Assembly: GCF_022230925.1 (NCBI RefSeq)
Contig: NZ_JAKKFH010000027.1
Coordinates: 62,001-126,000, forward strand
Direction: 5' to 3'
DNA: 64,000 nucleotides
Source: Micromonospora alfalfae
GTDB taxonomy: Bacteria > Actinomycetota > Actinomycetes > Mycobacteriales > Micromonosporaceae
In this document: positions 36,658 to 45,589 of the stretch, piece after piece
Layout of the letters: every line of letters begins with the position of its first letter
Position numbering within the stretch: the stretch's first letter is position 1
Position numbers and translations under genes: made by a program
Notes under the pieces: generated by a model
Databases searched by the model: none
What the model was told of the DNA's origin: nothing
The model's input: the letters and a program-made list of their open reading frames with translations, nothing else

Positions 36658-37955
36658 CGCTGATGACGCCGGAACCCCCGATGACCGCCGTGACAGTGGT
36701 CGGCCTGGACGCGGCGGGCGCACCGCCGCACCCCGCGCTCGCCCCGGCGCTGGCCACCGCCGGGCTGCTGGTCGGGGCCGCCCGGCACCTGGCCGTGGTG
36801 CCCGTACCGGTCGGGGCGGACACCGTCACCCTCGGGCCGCTCGCCCCCGCCCTGCGCCGCCTCGCCGAGGCCGTCGACGCCGGGGTGCCGGCAGTGGTGC
36901 TGGCCAGCGGCGACCCCGGCCTGTTCGGCATCGTCCGGCGGCTGCGCGCGGCCGGGCTGCCGCTGCGGGTGGTACCGGCGGTGTCCAGTGTGGCCGCCGC
37001 GTTCGCCCGCGCCGGGCTGCCCTGGGACGGTGCCGCAGTGGTCAGCGCCCACGGGCGCGACCCCCGAGCCGCAGTGAACGCCTGCCGGGCGCTGCCACTG
37101 GTCGCGGTGCTCACCGCTCCCGGCGCCGGTGCGGCCGAACTGGGCGCCGCCCTGATCGGCTGGTCCCGCCGCCTGCTGGTCGCCGAGCACCTGGGCACCG
37201 CCGCCGAACGGATCCGCGCGGTGAGCCCCGAGCAGGCCGCCGTCGAGACGTGGGCCGACCCGCACGTCCTGCTCAGCCTCGCCGACAGCGCACCCGACGG
37301 GTCCGCGCCCGCCGACGCCCCGCCCACCACGCCCGCCGACACCCCATCCGAGCGGGGCGCGGGCGGCGGGATGCGCGCCGACAACCAGCCCGCCGCCGCG
37401 CCGACCGGTGGCTGGGCGCTGCCGGAGGACCGGTACGCCCACCGCGACTCCATGATCACAAAGTCGGAGGTGCGCGCCCTCGTCGTCGCCCGGCTGCGCC
37501 CCCGACTCGGCCGGCTGATCTGGGACATCGGGGCGGGCAGCGGCTCGGTCGGCATCGAGTGCGCGCTGCTCGGCGCGGCCGTGCTCGCCGTCGAGCAGGA
37601 CACCGACGCCGGTGCCACCATCAGCGCCAACGCCGCCGCGCACGCAGTGCACGTCCGGCTGGTCACCGGACGTGCCCCGGCGGCGCTGACCGACCTCCCC
37701 GAGCCCGACGCGGTCTTCGTCGGCGGTGGCGGTGTCGACGTCCTCACCGCCGTGGTGGCCCGCCAACCCGAGCGGGTGGTGCTCACCCTCGCCGCACTGG
37801 ACCGGGTCGCACCGGCAGTGGGTCTGCTGCGCGCCGCCGGCTACACGGTCGAGGGCAGCCAGCTCTCCGCCGCCCGCCTCGCCGACCTGCCCGGCGGGTC
37901 GATCCGCCTCGCGGCCACCAACCCGGTGGTCGTCCTCACCGGGGAGCGCCAGTGA
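36654..37955 (+). CDS. cobL: Precorrin-6B methylase CobL (CbiE-CbiT fusion)
   Basis: Bifunctional C5/C15-methyltransferase and C12 decarboxylase. Seen: 433 residues. The CbiE part (about 1-215) has VTVVGLDAAGAPPHPALAPA, VVLASGDPGLFGIVRRL, VPAVSSVAAAFARAGLPW and VVSAHGRDPRAA. A low-complexity linker (about 215-255) follows. The CbiT part has ALPEDRYAHRDSMITKSEVR, IWDIGAGSGSVGIECALLG and FVGGGGVDVLTAVV. Length and fusion are as in aerobic CobL. Start and stop overlap neighbours by four bases. Confidence 0.93.
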   Translation: MTLMTPEPPMTAVTVVGLDAAGAPPHPALAPALATAGLLVGAARHLAVVPVPVGADTVTLGPLAPALRRLAEAVDAGVPAVVLASGDPGLFGIVRRLRAAGLPLRVVPAVSSVAAAFARAGLPWDGAAVVSAHGRDPRAAVNACRALPLVAVLTAPGAGAAELGAALIGWSRRLLVAEHLGTAAERIRAVSPEQAAVETWADPHVLLSLADSAPDGSAPADAPPTTPADTPSERGAGGGMRADNQPAAAPTGGWALPEDRYAHRDSMITKSEVRALVVARLRPRLGRLIWDIGAGSGSVGIECALLGAAVLAVEQDTDAGATISANAAAHAVHVRLVTGRAPAALTDLPEPDAVFVGGGGVDVLTAVVARQPERVVLTLAALDRVAPAVGLLRAAGYTVEGSQLSAARLADLPGGSIRLAATNPVVVLTGERQ

Positions 37956-39679
37956 CCGACCAGAACCCACCCGCCCGGATCGGCCTGGTGGCGGCCACCG
38001 CCGCCGGCCGCCGACACGCCGACACAGTGACCGCCGCCTGGCCACACGCCCGGCTGGTCCAAGGGCAGAGCGTCGCCGACGCGCTGCGAACCGCCTGGGC
38101 CGAATGCGACGCCGTCATCGCGTTCCTGGCCACCGGGGCGGTGGTGCGGATCGTCGCGCCGCTGCTCGACGACAAGCGCACCGACCCTGCGGTGGTGGTC
38201 GTCGACGAGGCGGCCCGGCACGCAGTGGCACTGCTCGGCGGACACGCCGGCGGGGGCAACGCCCTCGCCGAGCAGGTCGCCGCCCTGCTGGACGCCCGAC
38301 CGGTGATCACCACCGCCACCGACGCTGTCGACCTGCCGGGGCTGGACACCCTCGGCTGGCCCGTCCAGGGCGCGGTAGCCGCCGTGTCGCGGGCCATCCT
38401 GGACGGCGAGCCGGTCCAGCTGATCGCCGACGCCGACTGGCCACTGCCCGCTCTACCCCCGAACGTGCGCGCCGCCGACGAACACCCGACCGACGACGGG
38501 TACCGGCTGCTGGTCACCGACCGGGTCGTGTCACCCGACGAGCGAACCGCAGTGCTGCGGCCGCCGTCGCTGGTCGTCGGCGTTGGCGCGAGTCGGGGCG
38601 TACCCGCCGCCGAGGTGGCGGAGCTGCTGCACCGGGTGCTGGCCGAGGCCGGCCTCGACCCGGCGAGCCTGCGCTGCCTGGCCACCGCCGACATCAAAGC
38701 CGACGAGGCGGGCATCCGCAGCACCGTCGACGCGCTCGGCGTACCCCTGGTGACCTGGCCGGCGACGCGGCTGGCGGCGGTCGACGTGCCGCACCCCAGC
38801 GAGGTGGTCCGGGCCGCTGTCGGCACACCGAGCGTGGCGGAGGCCGCGGCCCTGCTCGGCCCGGACGGCCGGGCCGACGACGCGACGCTGCTGGTGGGCA
38901 AGACCGCGACGGCGATGGCCACCGTCGCGGTGGCCCGGCACGCCCCACGCGGCCGGCTGGCCGTCGTCGGCCTCGGGCCGGGCGCCGCCGACCTGCGCAC
39001 CCCCCGCGCGGTGGCCGAGCTACGTCGCGCCGCCGTGGTGGTCGGCCTCGACCAGTACCTGGAGCAGGTCCGCGACGTGCTCCGCCCCGGCACCCGGGTG
39101 CTCTCCAGCGGGTTGGGCGCAGAGGAGGCGCGGGCCCGTGCCGCCGTCGCCGAGGCCGCCGCCGGCCGGGCGGTCGCGCTGATCGGCTCCGGCGACGCCG
39201 GGGTGTACGCAATGGCTAGCCCCGCCCTGGAATACGCCGACGAGCGGATCGACGTGGTCGGCGTGCCCGGCGTCACCGCCGCCCTCGCCGCCGGGGCGCT
39301 GCTCGGCGCGCCGCTCGGCCACGACCACGCCTACGTGAGCCTGTCCGATCTGCACACCCCGTGGGACGTCATCGAGCGGCGGGTGACCGCCGCCGCCGAG
39401 GGCGACTTCGTGACGCTCTTCTACAACCCGCGCAGCCGGGCCCGCGACTGGCAGCTCGGCAAGGCGCTCGGCATCCTCGCCGCGCACCGGTCACCGGAAA
39501 CCCCGGTGGGCGTGGTGCGCAACGCCAGCCGCCCCGGCGAACGGGTGCACCTCGCCACAGTGGCCACACTCGACCCGGCCATCGTCGACATGTACAGCGT
39601 CGTGGTCGTCGGCAGCAGCGACACGCGGCTGGTCGCCGGCCGGATGGTCACACCCCGGGGGTACCGGTGGCGTTCGTGA
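37952..39679 (+). CDS. CbiG-CobJ fusion (cobalt-precorrin-5A hydrolase / precorrin-3B C17-methyltransferase)
   Basis: Fusion of 575 residues. Seen: residues about 1-320 are CbiG: WAECDAVIAFLATGAVVRIV, ALLGGHAGGGNALAEQVAAL, VVGVGASRGVPAAEVAELL and LATADIKADEAGIRSTVDAL. Residues about 325-575 are CobJ/CbiH: LAVVGLGPGAADLRTPRAV, VVGLDQYLEQVRDV, IGSGDAGVYAMASPALEYA, VPGVTAALAAGALLGAPLG, HAYVSLSDLHTPWDVIERR and FVTLFYNPRSRARDWQL. CbiG opens the delta-lactone in the anaerobic route, so ring contraction may be CobJ-led without CobG. GTGA at both ends. Confidence 0.94.
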   Translation: MTDQNPPARIGLVAATAAGRRHADTVTAAWPHARLVQGQSVADALRTAWAECDAVIAFLATGAVVRIVAPLLDDKRTDPAVVVVDEAARHAVALLGGHAGGGNALAEQVAALLDARPVITTATDAVDLPGLDTLGWPVQGAVAAVSRAILDGEPVQLIADADWPLPALPPNVRAADEHPTDDGYRLLVTDRVVSPDERTAVLRPPSLVVGVGASRGVPAAEVAELLHRVLAEAGLDPASLRCLATADIKADEAGIRSTVDALGVPLVTWPATRLAAVDVPHPSEVVRAAVGTPSVAEAAALLGPDGRADDATLLVGKTATAMATVAVARHAPRGRLAVVGLGPGAADLRTPRAVAELRRAAVVVGLDQYLEQVRDVLRPGTRVLSSGLGAEEARARAAVAEAAAGRAVALIGSGDAGVYAMASPALEYADERIDVVGVPGVTAALAAGALLGAPLGHDHAYVSLSDLHTPWDVIERRVTAAAEGDFVTLFYNPRSRARDWQLGKALGILAAHRSPETPVGVVRNASRPGERVHLATVATLDPAIVDMYSVVVVGSSDTRLVAGRMVTPRGYRWRS

Positions 39680-39864
39680 CGATCGACGCCTGCCAGGGCT
39701 GCGGCGCCTGCCTGCTCACCTGCCCCACCCACGCGATCCGACCGGTCGCCGGTGGCCTGACGGTCCGATCCGACCGGTGCACCGGCTGCCTGGAGTGCCT
39801 GGAGATCTGCCCGGTCGACGCTATCCGCGTCGTCGAGCCCGACCCCTGTGAAGGAGCCCGATGA
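39676..39864 (+). CDS. Small 2x[4Fe-4S] ferredoxin in the cob operon
   Basis: Ferredoxin of 62 residues. Seen: two full cluster motifs, CQGCGACLLTCP (residues about 5-16) and CTGCLECLEICP (about 35-46), each CxxCxxCxxxCP, in a protein with no other domain. The GTG at 39676 overlaps the CbiG-CobJ stop as GTGA, matching the rest of the operon, and the stop overlaps cobH (ATGA). A longer start at 39667 would not fit the overlap. Its place suggests a role as electron donor for a reductive corrin step, such as cobalt reduction or the CobJ/CbiG stage. That is inference. Confidence 0.9.
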   Translation: MTIDACQGCGACLLTCPTHAIRPVAGGLTVRSDRCTGCLECLEICPVDAIRVVEPDPCEGAR

Positions 39865-40457
39865 GCCGGGTCGTGCACCCCATCGAGGCCGAGTCGTACC
39901 GCATCCTGCGCGAGCGCGTCGACCTGTCGCACCTGCCGCCGCTGACCCGCGCGGTGACCGAGCGGGTGGTGCACGCCAGCGCCGACCTCGCGTACGTCGA
40001 CGAACTGGTCTGCGACGAGGCCGCCCTGGAGGCGGGGCTGACGGCGCTGCGCGCCGGGGCGCCAGTGGTCACCGACGTGGCGATGGTCGCGGCCGGCATC
40101 ACCCGGGCCGGCCTGGAACTGGTCTGCCCGGTCGCCGAGCCGGCCGCCGCCGCGCTGGGCCGCTCGGCCGGGATCACCCGCTCGGCGGCGGCCGTGCGGA
40201 TCGCACTGGAGCGGGTCGGGCCCGCAGCGGTCTGGGTGGTCGGCTGCGCGCCCACCGCGCTTGTCGAACTGCTCGCCCTGGACGCCGCACCGGCGCTCGT
40301 GGTCGGCCTGCCGGTCGGCTTCGTGGGCGCCGCCGAGTCGAAGGCGGCGCTGCGGGCCAGTGGCCTGCCCGCCGTGTCCAACGTGGGGGAGAAGGGCGGC
40401 TCGGCGGTCGCCGCAGCCGCCCTCAACGCCCTGCTCTACGTCGAGGAGAAGTCATGA
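39861..40457 (+). CDS. cobH: Precorrin-8X methylmutase CobH
   Basis: Moves the C11 methyl group to C12, giving hydrogenobyrinic/cobyrinic acid. Seen: 198 residues; HPIEAESYRILRERVDLSHL, RAVTERVVHASADLAYVDEL (with the catalytic His), PVVTDVAMVAAGITRAGL, WVVGCAPTALVELLAL, VVGLPVGFVGAAESKAAL and SNVGEKGGSAVAAAALNAL. Full-length CobH/CbiC. ATGA at both ends. Confidence 0.96.
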   Translation: MSRVVHPIEAESYRILRERVDLSHLPPLTRAVTERVVHASADLAYVDELVCDEAALEAGLTALRAGAPVVTDVAMVAAGITRAGLELVCPVAEPAAAALGRSAGITRSAAAVRIALERVGPAAVWVVGCAPTALVELLALDAAPALVVGLPVGFVGAAESKAALRASGLPAVSNVGEKGGSAVAAAALNALLYVEEKS

Positions 40458-42118
40458 CCGGGTTGGTCATCGTCGGGCACGGTACGCGCAGCGCGGCCGG
40501 GGTCGAACAGTTCGCCGCTCTCGTCGAGCGGGTCCGCGGTCGCGGTGACATCGGCGACGTCGAGGGCGGCTTCATCGAGCTGTCCCGCCCACCGCTGACC
40601 GACGCGGTCGGCGCTCTCGTCGCCCGGGGGCACCGGGCGCTGGTGGCGCTGCCGCTGGTGCTCACCGGCGCCGGTCACGGCAAGGGCGACATCCCCGCCG
40701 CGATGGCCCGGGAGCAGCAGCGCCATCCCGGGCTGAGCTACCGCTACGGCCGTCCGCTCGGCCCCCACCCGCTGCTGCACACCGCCCTCGAAGAGCGCGT
40801 CGACGCGGCGCTGGCCGGTGCCGACCGGGCCGATACGGAGCTGGCGGGCGCCGACCGGGCCGACACGTGGGTGGCGTTGATCGGGCGGGGGTCCACCGAC
40901 CCGGACGCCAACGCCGAGGTCGCCAAGGTCGCCCGGCTGCTCTGGGAGGGACGCGGCTACGCGGGCGTGGAACCGGGGTTCATCTCCCTGGCGCAGCCGT
41001 CGGTGCCGGCCGTGCTGGAGCGGCTGCGCCGCCTCGGCGCGCGGCGGATCGTGGTGGCGCCGTACTTCCTGTTCGCCGGGGTGCTACCGGACCGGATCGT
41101 CGCCCAGTCGGCGGAGTTCGCCGCCGCCCACCCCGACCTGGACGTCCGGGTCGCCGAGGTGATCGGTGACTGTGACGCCCTTGCCGACCTCGTCTCGGAG
41201 CGGTACGCCGAGGCGCTGGGCGGGGACATCCGGATGAACTGCGACACCTGCGCGTACCGGGTGCTGATGCCCGGCTTCGCGGACAAGGTGGGTCGTCCGC
41301 AACGCCCGCACGACCACCCCGACGACCCGGTCGGCCATCACCACCACCACGGGCACCACCACCACGACCACGGGCACGACCACGGCTCGGTCGCCGTGGT
41401 CGGTGGCGGGCCGGGGCCCGACGACCTGATCACGGTACGCGGCAAGGCGCTGCTCGACGCGGCGGACGTCGTTGTGGTCGACCGACTCGCCCCGCAGGGG
41501 CTGCTCGCCGGGCTGCGCCCCGACGTGCTGGTGGTCGACGCCGCGAAGGTGCCCCGTGGCCCGTCGATGGCCCAGGAGACGATCAACGAGGCCCTGGTGT
41601 CGCACGCCCGCGCCGGTCGTCGGGTGGTCCGGCTCAAGGGTGGTGACCCGTACGTCTTCGGGCGCGGCCACGAGGAGGTGCAGGCCTGCGCGGCGGCCGG
41701 TGTGCCGGTGACCGTGGTGCCCGGGGTGAGCAGCGCGCTCGCCGCACCGGCCCTCGCCGGCGTGCCGGTGACGCACCGGGGCGTGGCGCACGACGTCACT
41801 GTCGTGTCCGGGCATCTGCCGCCCGGGCACCCGGACTCGCTTGTCGACTGGGCGGCGCTGGCTCGCACCCGGGGCACTGTCGTGCTGTTGATGGCCGTCG
41901 ACACCATCGCCAAGATCGCGGCTGTGCTGATCGAGCACGGTCGCGCTCCGGAGACGCCGGTGCTGGCCGTGCAGGACGCTGGGCTGCCCGATCAGCGGTC
42001 CCTGCCCGCGCGGCTGGACGAGATCGGCGCAGTCGCCGCCCGGGAGGGCGTCGGCCCGCCTGCCGTCTTCGTCCTCGGCCCGGTGGTCGCTCTCAGCACC
42101 ACCGGGCCGACGAGATGA
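40454..42118 (+). CDS. CbiX-CobA fusion (sirohydrochlorin cobaltochelatase / uroporphyrinogen-III methyltransferase)
   Basis: Fusion of 554 residues. Seen: residues about 1-290 are a two-lobe CbiX: LVIVGHGTRSAAGVEQFAAL, GFIELSRPPLTDAV, ALVALPLVLTGAGHGKGDIP, LIGRGSTDPDANAEVAKVAR, GFISLAQPSVPAVLERLRRL, VVAPYFLFAGVLPDRIV, then MNCDTCAYRVLMPGF with a CxxC. A linker of about 20 residues at 294-313 is almost only His, Asp and Gly. Residues about 314-554 are CobA/SUMT: VAVVGGGPGPDDLITVRGKA, VVRLKGGDPYVFGRGHEEVQ, VPGVSSALAAPALAGVPVTH. The product joins methylation and cobalt insertion of the same substrate chain. Last gene of the operon. Confidence 0.94.
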   Translation: MTGLVIVGHGTRSAAGVEQFAALVERVRGRGDIGDVEGGFIELSRPPLTDAVGALVARGHRALVALPLVLTGAGHGKGDIPAAMAREQQRHPGLSYRYGRPLGPHPLLHTALEERVDAALAGADRADTELAGADRADTWVALIGRGSTDPDANAEVAKVARLLWEGRGYAGVEPGFISLAQPSVPAVLERLRRLGARRIVVAPYFLFAGVLPDRIVAQSAEFAAAHPDLDVRVAEVIGDCDALADLVSERYAEALGGDIRMNCDTCAYRVLMPGFADKVGRPQRPHDHPDDPVGHHHHHGHHHHDHGHDHGSVAVVGGGPGPDDLITVRGKALLDAADVVVVDRLAPQGLLAGLRPDVLVVDAAKVPRGPSMAQETINEALVSHARAGRRVVRLKGGDPYVFGRGHEEVQACAAAGVPVTVVPGVSSALAAPALAGVPVTHRGVAHDVTVVSGHLPPGHPDSLVDWAALARTRGTVVLLMAVDTIAKIAAVLIEHGRAPETPVLAVQDAGLPDQRSLPARLDEIGAVAAREGVGPPAVFVLGPVVALSTTGPTR

Positions 42119-42121
42119 CGA

Positions 42122-44275
42122 CTACTCGCTGCGGGCGGTCTCCGGCCCGGTGACGCGTTCCAGCAGCGGCAGGGTGGAGGCGATGACGCCGAGGCAGGCT
42201 GCCAACCCGACGACGACGATCACGTAGTAGCCCGGCTGCGGCGCGACGAGGGTGTAGTGCATCTGCGCCCGCAGGAACAGGTGCGCGGCGAGCAGACCCA
42301 TCCCGATGGCGACGGCGGCGACGGCGAGCATCGGTACGGCGCTCTCCAACGCCACCACCCGACGCAGCACCCGCACCGGAGCGCCGCTGAGCCGCAGCAG
42401 GCTGAACGGGCGTCGACGTTCGGTGAGGCCGCCGATGACGCTGACCGCGAGGCTGCACCCGCCGAGCGCGAGGCTGGCGATGATGATGACGTTGGCCAGT
42501 TGCTCCCAGCCGCGCAGCGTGTTCGCGAAGTCCGACTCGAAGTCACCCGGCACGTTCGGCCCCACCCAGAAGGTGGGGAAGGCGACCTCCAGCACGGTAC
42601 GGGTGCGCTCGACGGCGGCGGCGGAGCCGTCGGTGCCGACGACCATCGCCCCGACGGGTAGCCGTTGGAGTTCGTCGATGGTGAGCGACGCGGCGGGCCA
42701 GACCGTCGCGGGCGACGCCGACTCCCGCCAGCGGCTGAGGCCGAACGGCACCTCGATGACGCTCGCGCCGTCGGCGCACCGGCCGTACGCGCTCGGAAGG
42801 TCGGTGCACGCGATCACCCCGCCCTCGCCGGATTCGGTCACCACCGGGTTCTCGCGGATGGCGGTCGCAGAGCGCACTCCGGGGATCGCCCGCAGCGCGG
42901 CGAAGAGCGTGTCGGGCACCGACGCCGTCTGCTCGTCGAAGACCGTGGTCACAGTGCCCGCGTCGGTCGAACCGGTGGGCGCCGGGCCACGGTTGGCGAT
43001 GATCGTGGTGATCACGCCGACGGACACGCTCGTGACGAAGAGCGCGAGCATGATGCCGCTGATCGCCCGGAAGCCGGCCTTCGGGTTGTCGGCGAGGCGT
43101 CGCGCGGCGATGAGCGTGGCGGGGCGGTTGGCGTACCGGGCCATCACCCGGGCGCCGACCATCGTCAGCCACGGGCCGGCGACGATCAGGCCGGCCATGA
43201 TGAGCAGCAGGCCGGGCAGGAACACCGCCGCTTGGCCGTCGGACGTCTCGGGCCGGAAGCCGATGGCGAAGAACAGCACGGCGACGCCGAGCACCATCGG
43301 GATCAGCCGGTACGCGCGCGGCGCCCGGGGGGTGACCCGCCGGGTGACGCCCAGCGGCGAGATCCGGACCCGGCGCAGCGAGATCTCGGCGGCCAGCGCC
43401 GCGCCGGCCGGGACGCCGAGCGCCACCAGCAGGATGTTCAGCACGCCCAGGGACATGTCACTGGGGAAGAACGGCATGCCGGTGAACGGGATGCCCGCTA
43501 GCGGGTCGCGGAAGGCGTAGAACAGGCCGAAGCCGACGGCGGTGCCGGCAACGGCCGCGGCGGCTGCCTCCACCGCGGCGACCATCGAGATCTGCCGGGG
43601 GGTCGCGCCGACCAGGCGCATCGCGGCGAAGCGTTGCTCCCGGCGGGCGGCGCTGAGCCGGGTGGCGGTGCCGATGAAGATCAGCACCGGGAACAGCAGC
43701 CCACCGGCAATCACGCCCAGGATGAGGTCCACAGTGGTCTCGGGGAGGGCGGGGGTGTCGCCGACGCTGGTGACCTGCTTGGCAGCGGGCAGAGCGGCGA
43801 CCTGATCGGGGGTGCCGCCCACGATGATGAGCAGGGTGTCCGGCGAGGTCAGCGCGGCCGGACCCACCGTGCCGAGGCTACGCCCAGGGTAGCGGTCGCC
43901 CAGTTCGGCGGCCGGGTGGGCGGCCAGCAGATCGCGGAACGCGGGGGAGGCGTAGAACTCCCCGGAGCCGGGGACGGTGGGGACGCCGACCGGGGTCGGT
44001 GACGTCGGGCCGGTCGCGGCGACGTCGATGCGGATGATCTGCTTGCCGCGGAAGTAGTCCTGACGGGTCGACCACCACAGCGAGTCGGCGTCGCCGGCCG
44101 AGGCGTTGGGATACATCGACGCGTACCGGGTGAGCTGGGCGTTGACGGCGTTGACCCCGGCCAGGGTGGTGAGCAGCAGCCCGCTGCCGATGGCGACGGC
44201 GGCGGCTATGACGATCAGGCGGGTGAGCGCCTCGCGCCCACCGGCCACGGCGAGGCGCAGCCCGAAGCGGATCAC
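42122..44275 (-). CDS. FtsX-like ABC transporter permease
   Basis: Membrane component (717 residues) of a MacB-type ABC system. Seen: an N-terminal helix (LIVIAAAVAIGSGLLLTTLA, about residues 18-37), an extracytoplasmic domain, a first FtsX core of three to four helices (about 188-300: LILGVIAGGLLFPVLIFIG, QRFAAMRLVGATPRQISMVA) and further helices about 325-420. A second soluble domain and a C-terminal FtsX core (about 590-710: ERRRPFSLLRLSGAPVRVLR) follow. Such systems act on lipids, antibiotics or cell-envelope signals. The ATG at 44275 overlaps the ATPase stop, and its regulator is PadR. Confidence 0.9.
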   Translation of the reverse strand: MIRFGLRLAVAGGREALTRLIVIAAAVAIGSGLLLTTLAGVNAVNAQLTRYASMYPNASAGDADSLWWSTRQDYFRGKQIIRIDVAATGPTSPTPVGVPTVPGSGEFYASPAFRDLLAAHPAAELGDRYPGRSLGTVGPAALTSPDTLLIIVGGTPDQVAALPAAKQVTSVGDTPALPETTVDLILGVIAGGLLFPVLIFIGTATRLSAARREQRFAAMRLVGATPRQISMVAAVEAAAAAVAGTAVGFGLFYAFRDPLAGIPFTGMPFFPSDMSLGVLNILLVALGVPAGAALAAEISLRRVRISPLGVTRRVTPRAPRAYRLIPMVLGVAVLFFAIGFRPETSDGQAAVFLPGLLLIMAGLIVAGPWLTMVGARVMARYANRPATLIAARRLADNPKAGFRAISGIMLALFVTSVSVGVITTIIANRGPAPTGSTDAGTVTTVFDEQTASVPDTLFAALRAIPGVRSATAIRENPVVTESGEGGVIACTDLPSAYGRCADGASVIEVPFGLSRWRESASPATVWPAASLTIDELQRLPVGAMVVGTDGSAAAVERTRTVLEVAFPTFWVGPNVPGDFESDFANTLRGWEQLANVIIIASLALGGCSLAVSVIGGLTERRRPFSLLRLSGAPVRVLRRVVALESAVPMLAVAAVAIGMGLLAAHLFLRAQMHYTLVAPQPGYYVIVVVGLAACLGVIASTLPLLERVTGPETARSE

Positions 44276-44952
44276 GAGGCGATCCGGTCCGGCGCGTTCA
44301 CGCGCCCGTCGCGGACCATGACCTCGCGGTCGGCGTACGCCGCGATCCTCGGCTCGTGGGTGACCAGGATGACAGTGGTGCCCTGCTCGCGGGCGGCGCC
44401 GACCAGCAGATCCATCACCTGCTCGCCGGTGAGCGAGTCGAGCGCGCCGGTCGGCTCGTCGGCGAAGAGCACCTGCGGCTCGGCGACCAGGCCGCGGGCC
44501 AGGGCGACGCGTTGCGCCTGCCCGCCGGAGAGCTCACCCGAGCGCCGCTGCTCCAGGCCGTCCAGCCCGAGGCGCATGAACCAGGCTTGCGCCCTGGGTA
44601 GTGCCTGTTTGCGGTGTACGCCGCTGAGCAGCAGCGGCAGCGCGACGTTCTCCACAGCGGTCAGCTCGGGGACGAGTTGACCGAACTGGAACACGAAACC
44701 GAACCGGTCCCGGCGCAGGCTGCTGCGTTCGGTCTCGGCCATGGCGTGCACCTTGGTCCCGTCGAAGAGGATCTCGCCGGAGTCGGGCACCAGGATGCCG
44801 GCCAGGCAGTGCAGCAGGGTGGACTTGCCTGAGCCGCTGGGGCCCATGACGGCGACGATCTCGCCCGCGTCCACGGCGAGGCTGGCGCCGCGCAGGGCGG
44901 GGGTCTGGCCGAAGGAGAACTCCACGTCACGCGCTTCGATCACGACGCTCAC
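44272..44952 (-). CDS. ABC transporter ATP-binding protein (LolD/MacB type)
   Basis: Cytoplasmic ATPase of 226 residues. Seen: Walker A GPSGSGKSTLLHCLAG, Q-loop FVFQFGQLVPELTAVENVAL, signature LSGGQAQRVALARGL, Walker B VLFADEPTGALDSLTGEQVM, and an H-loop VTHEPRIAAYADR. It is the LolD/MacB/FtsE-type partner of the FtsX-like permease. The GTG at 44952 overlaps the PadR stop (GTGA) and its stop overlaps the permease start (ATGA), so PadR, ATPase and permease form a three-gene operon. Confidence 0.95.
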   Translation of the reverse strand: MSVVIEARDVEFSFGQTPALRGASLAVDAGEIVAVMGPSGSGKSTLLHCLAGILVPDSGEILFDGTKVHAMAETERSSLRRDRFGFVFQFGQLVPELTAVENVALPLLLSGVHRKQALPRAQAWFMRLGLDGLEQRRSGELSGGQAQRVALARGLVAEPQVLFADEPTGALDSLTGEQVMDLLVGAAREQGTTVILVTHEPRIAAYADREVMVRDGRVNAPDRIAS

Positions 44953-45473
44953 CGCCGCACCTCTTTCCGCAGGGCGTCCAGTCGGGCGCCGGTCATCTCG
45001 ATCCACCGGAGGTCCGCCTCCAGGTGGTAGAGGCCGTGGTCGGCGAGCAGCGCGTCGACAAGGCTGCCGGCGCGCTTGATCTCGGTCAGCTCACGCATCC
45101 GGTGCAGGTGGGCGCTGCGCTGGGTGTCGAGGTATTCGGCGGCCGGGCGGTCCAGCATCAGCGCGAGCACGACCTTGGCGAAGAGCACCGTCTGCAGGTG
45201 CGGTTCCGGGTCGACCGGTTGGGTCAGCCACTGCTCGACCTCGGTCGCGCCGACGTCGGTGATGATGTAGCGCTTGCGGTCGGGGCCGGAGCCGGGGGCG
45301 ACGTCGCTGATCACCACCTTGCCGTCGCGGGCCAGTCGGCTGAGGGTGGAGTAGACCTGGCCGAAGGGCAGTGGCTTGCCCCGGCCGAAGAAGGAGTCGT
45401 AGTCACGCTTCAGGTCGTAGCCGTGGCTGGGCTCGCGTTCGAGGAGTCCGAGAAGGGTCAGTGGCACGCTCAT
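44949..45473 (-). CDS. PadR-family transcriptional regulator
   Basis: Repressor of 174 residues. Seen: winged helix PLTLLGLLEREPSHGYDLKRDY, quoted in part, PFGQVYSTLSRLARDGKVV and RKRYIITDVGATEVEQWL, followed by the PadR C-terminal coiled coil (HLHRMRELTEI, LRWIEMTGARLDALRKEVR). A 37-bp inverted repeat with TATA-containing arms lies 12 bases upstream of its start. It is therefore probably autoregulatory and controls the downstream ABC genes in response to an unknown ligand, perhaps a drug exported by the system. Confidence 0.93.
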   Translation of the reverse strand: MSVPLTLLGLLEREPSHGYDLKRDYDSFFGRGKPLPFGQVYSTLSRLARDGKVVISDVAPGSGPDRKRYIITDVGATEVEQWLTQPVDPEPHLQTVLFAKVVLALMLDRPAAEYLDTQRSAHLHRMRELTEIKRAGSLVDALLADHGLYHLEADLRWIEMTGARLDALRKEVRR

Positions 45474-45484
45474 GCCAGCAGACT

Positions 45485-45521
45485 ACACCGAGGGTATACC
45501 TCGCGTATATACCCTCGGTGT
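45485..45521. promoter_or_regulatory. PadR operator, 14-bp inverted repeat
   Basis: ACACCGAGGGTATA (45485-45498) is followed after nine bases by its exact complement (45508-45521). It lies directly upstream of the padR start, so it could overlap the promoter of the padR-ABC operon. The internal GGTATACCTC recurs at 54991-55000. Confidence 0.8.
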
Positions 45522-45589
45522 GTTCGTGGGGAACGCCTGGTCCAGGCGCTGCTGGGGATGGAGTCGGGCGCGGCGCCGCTGGTGTGCGG

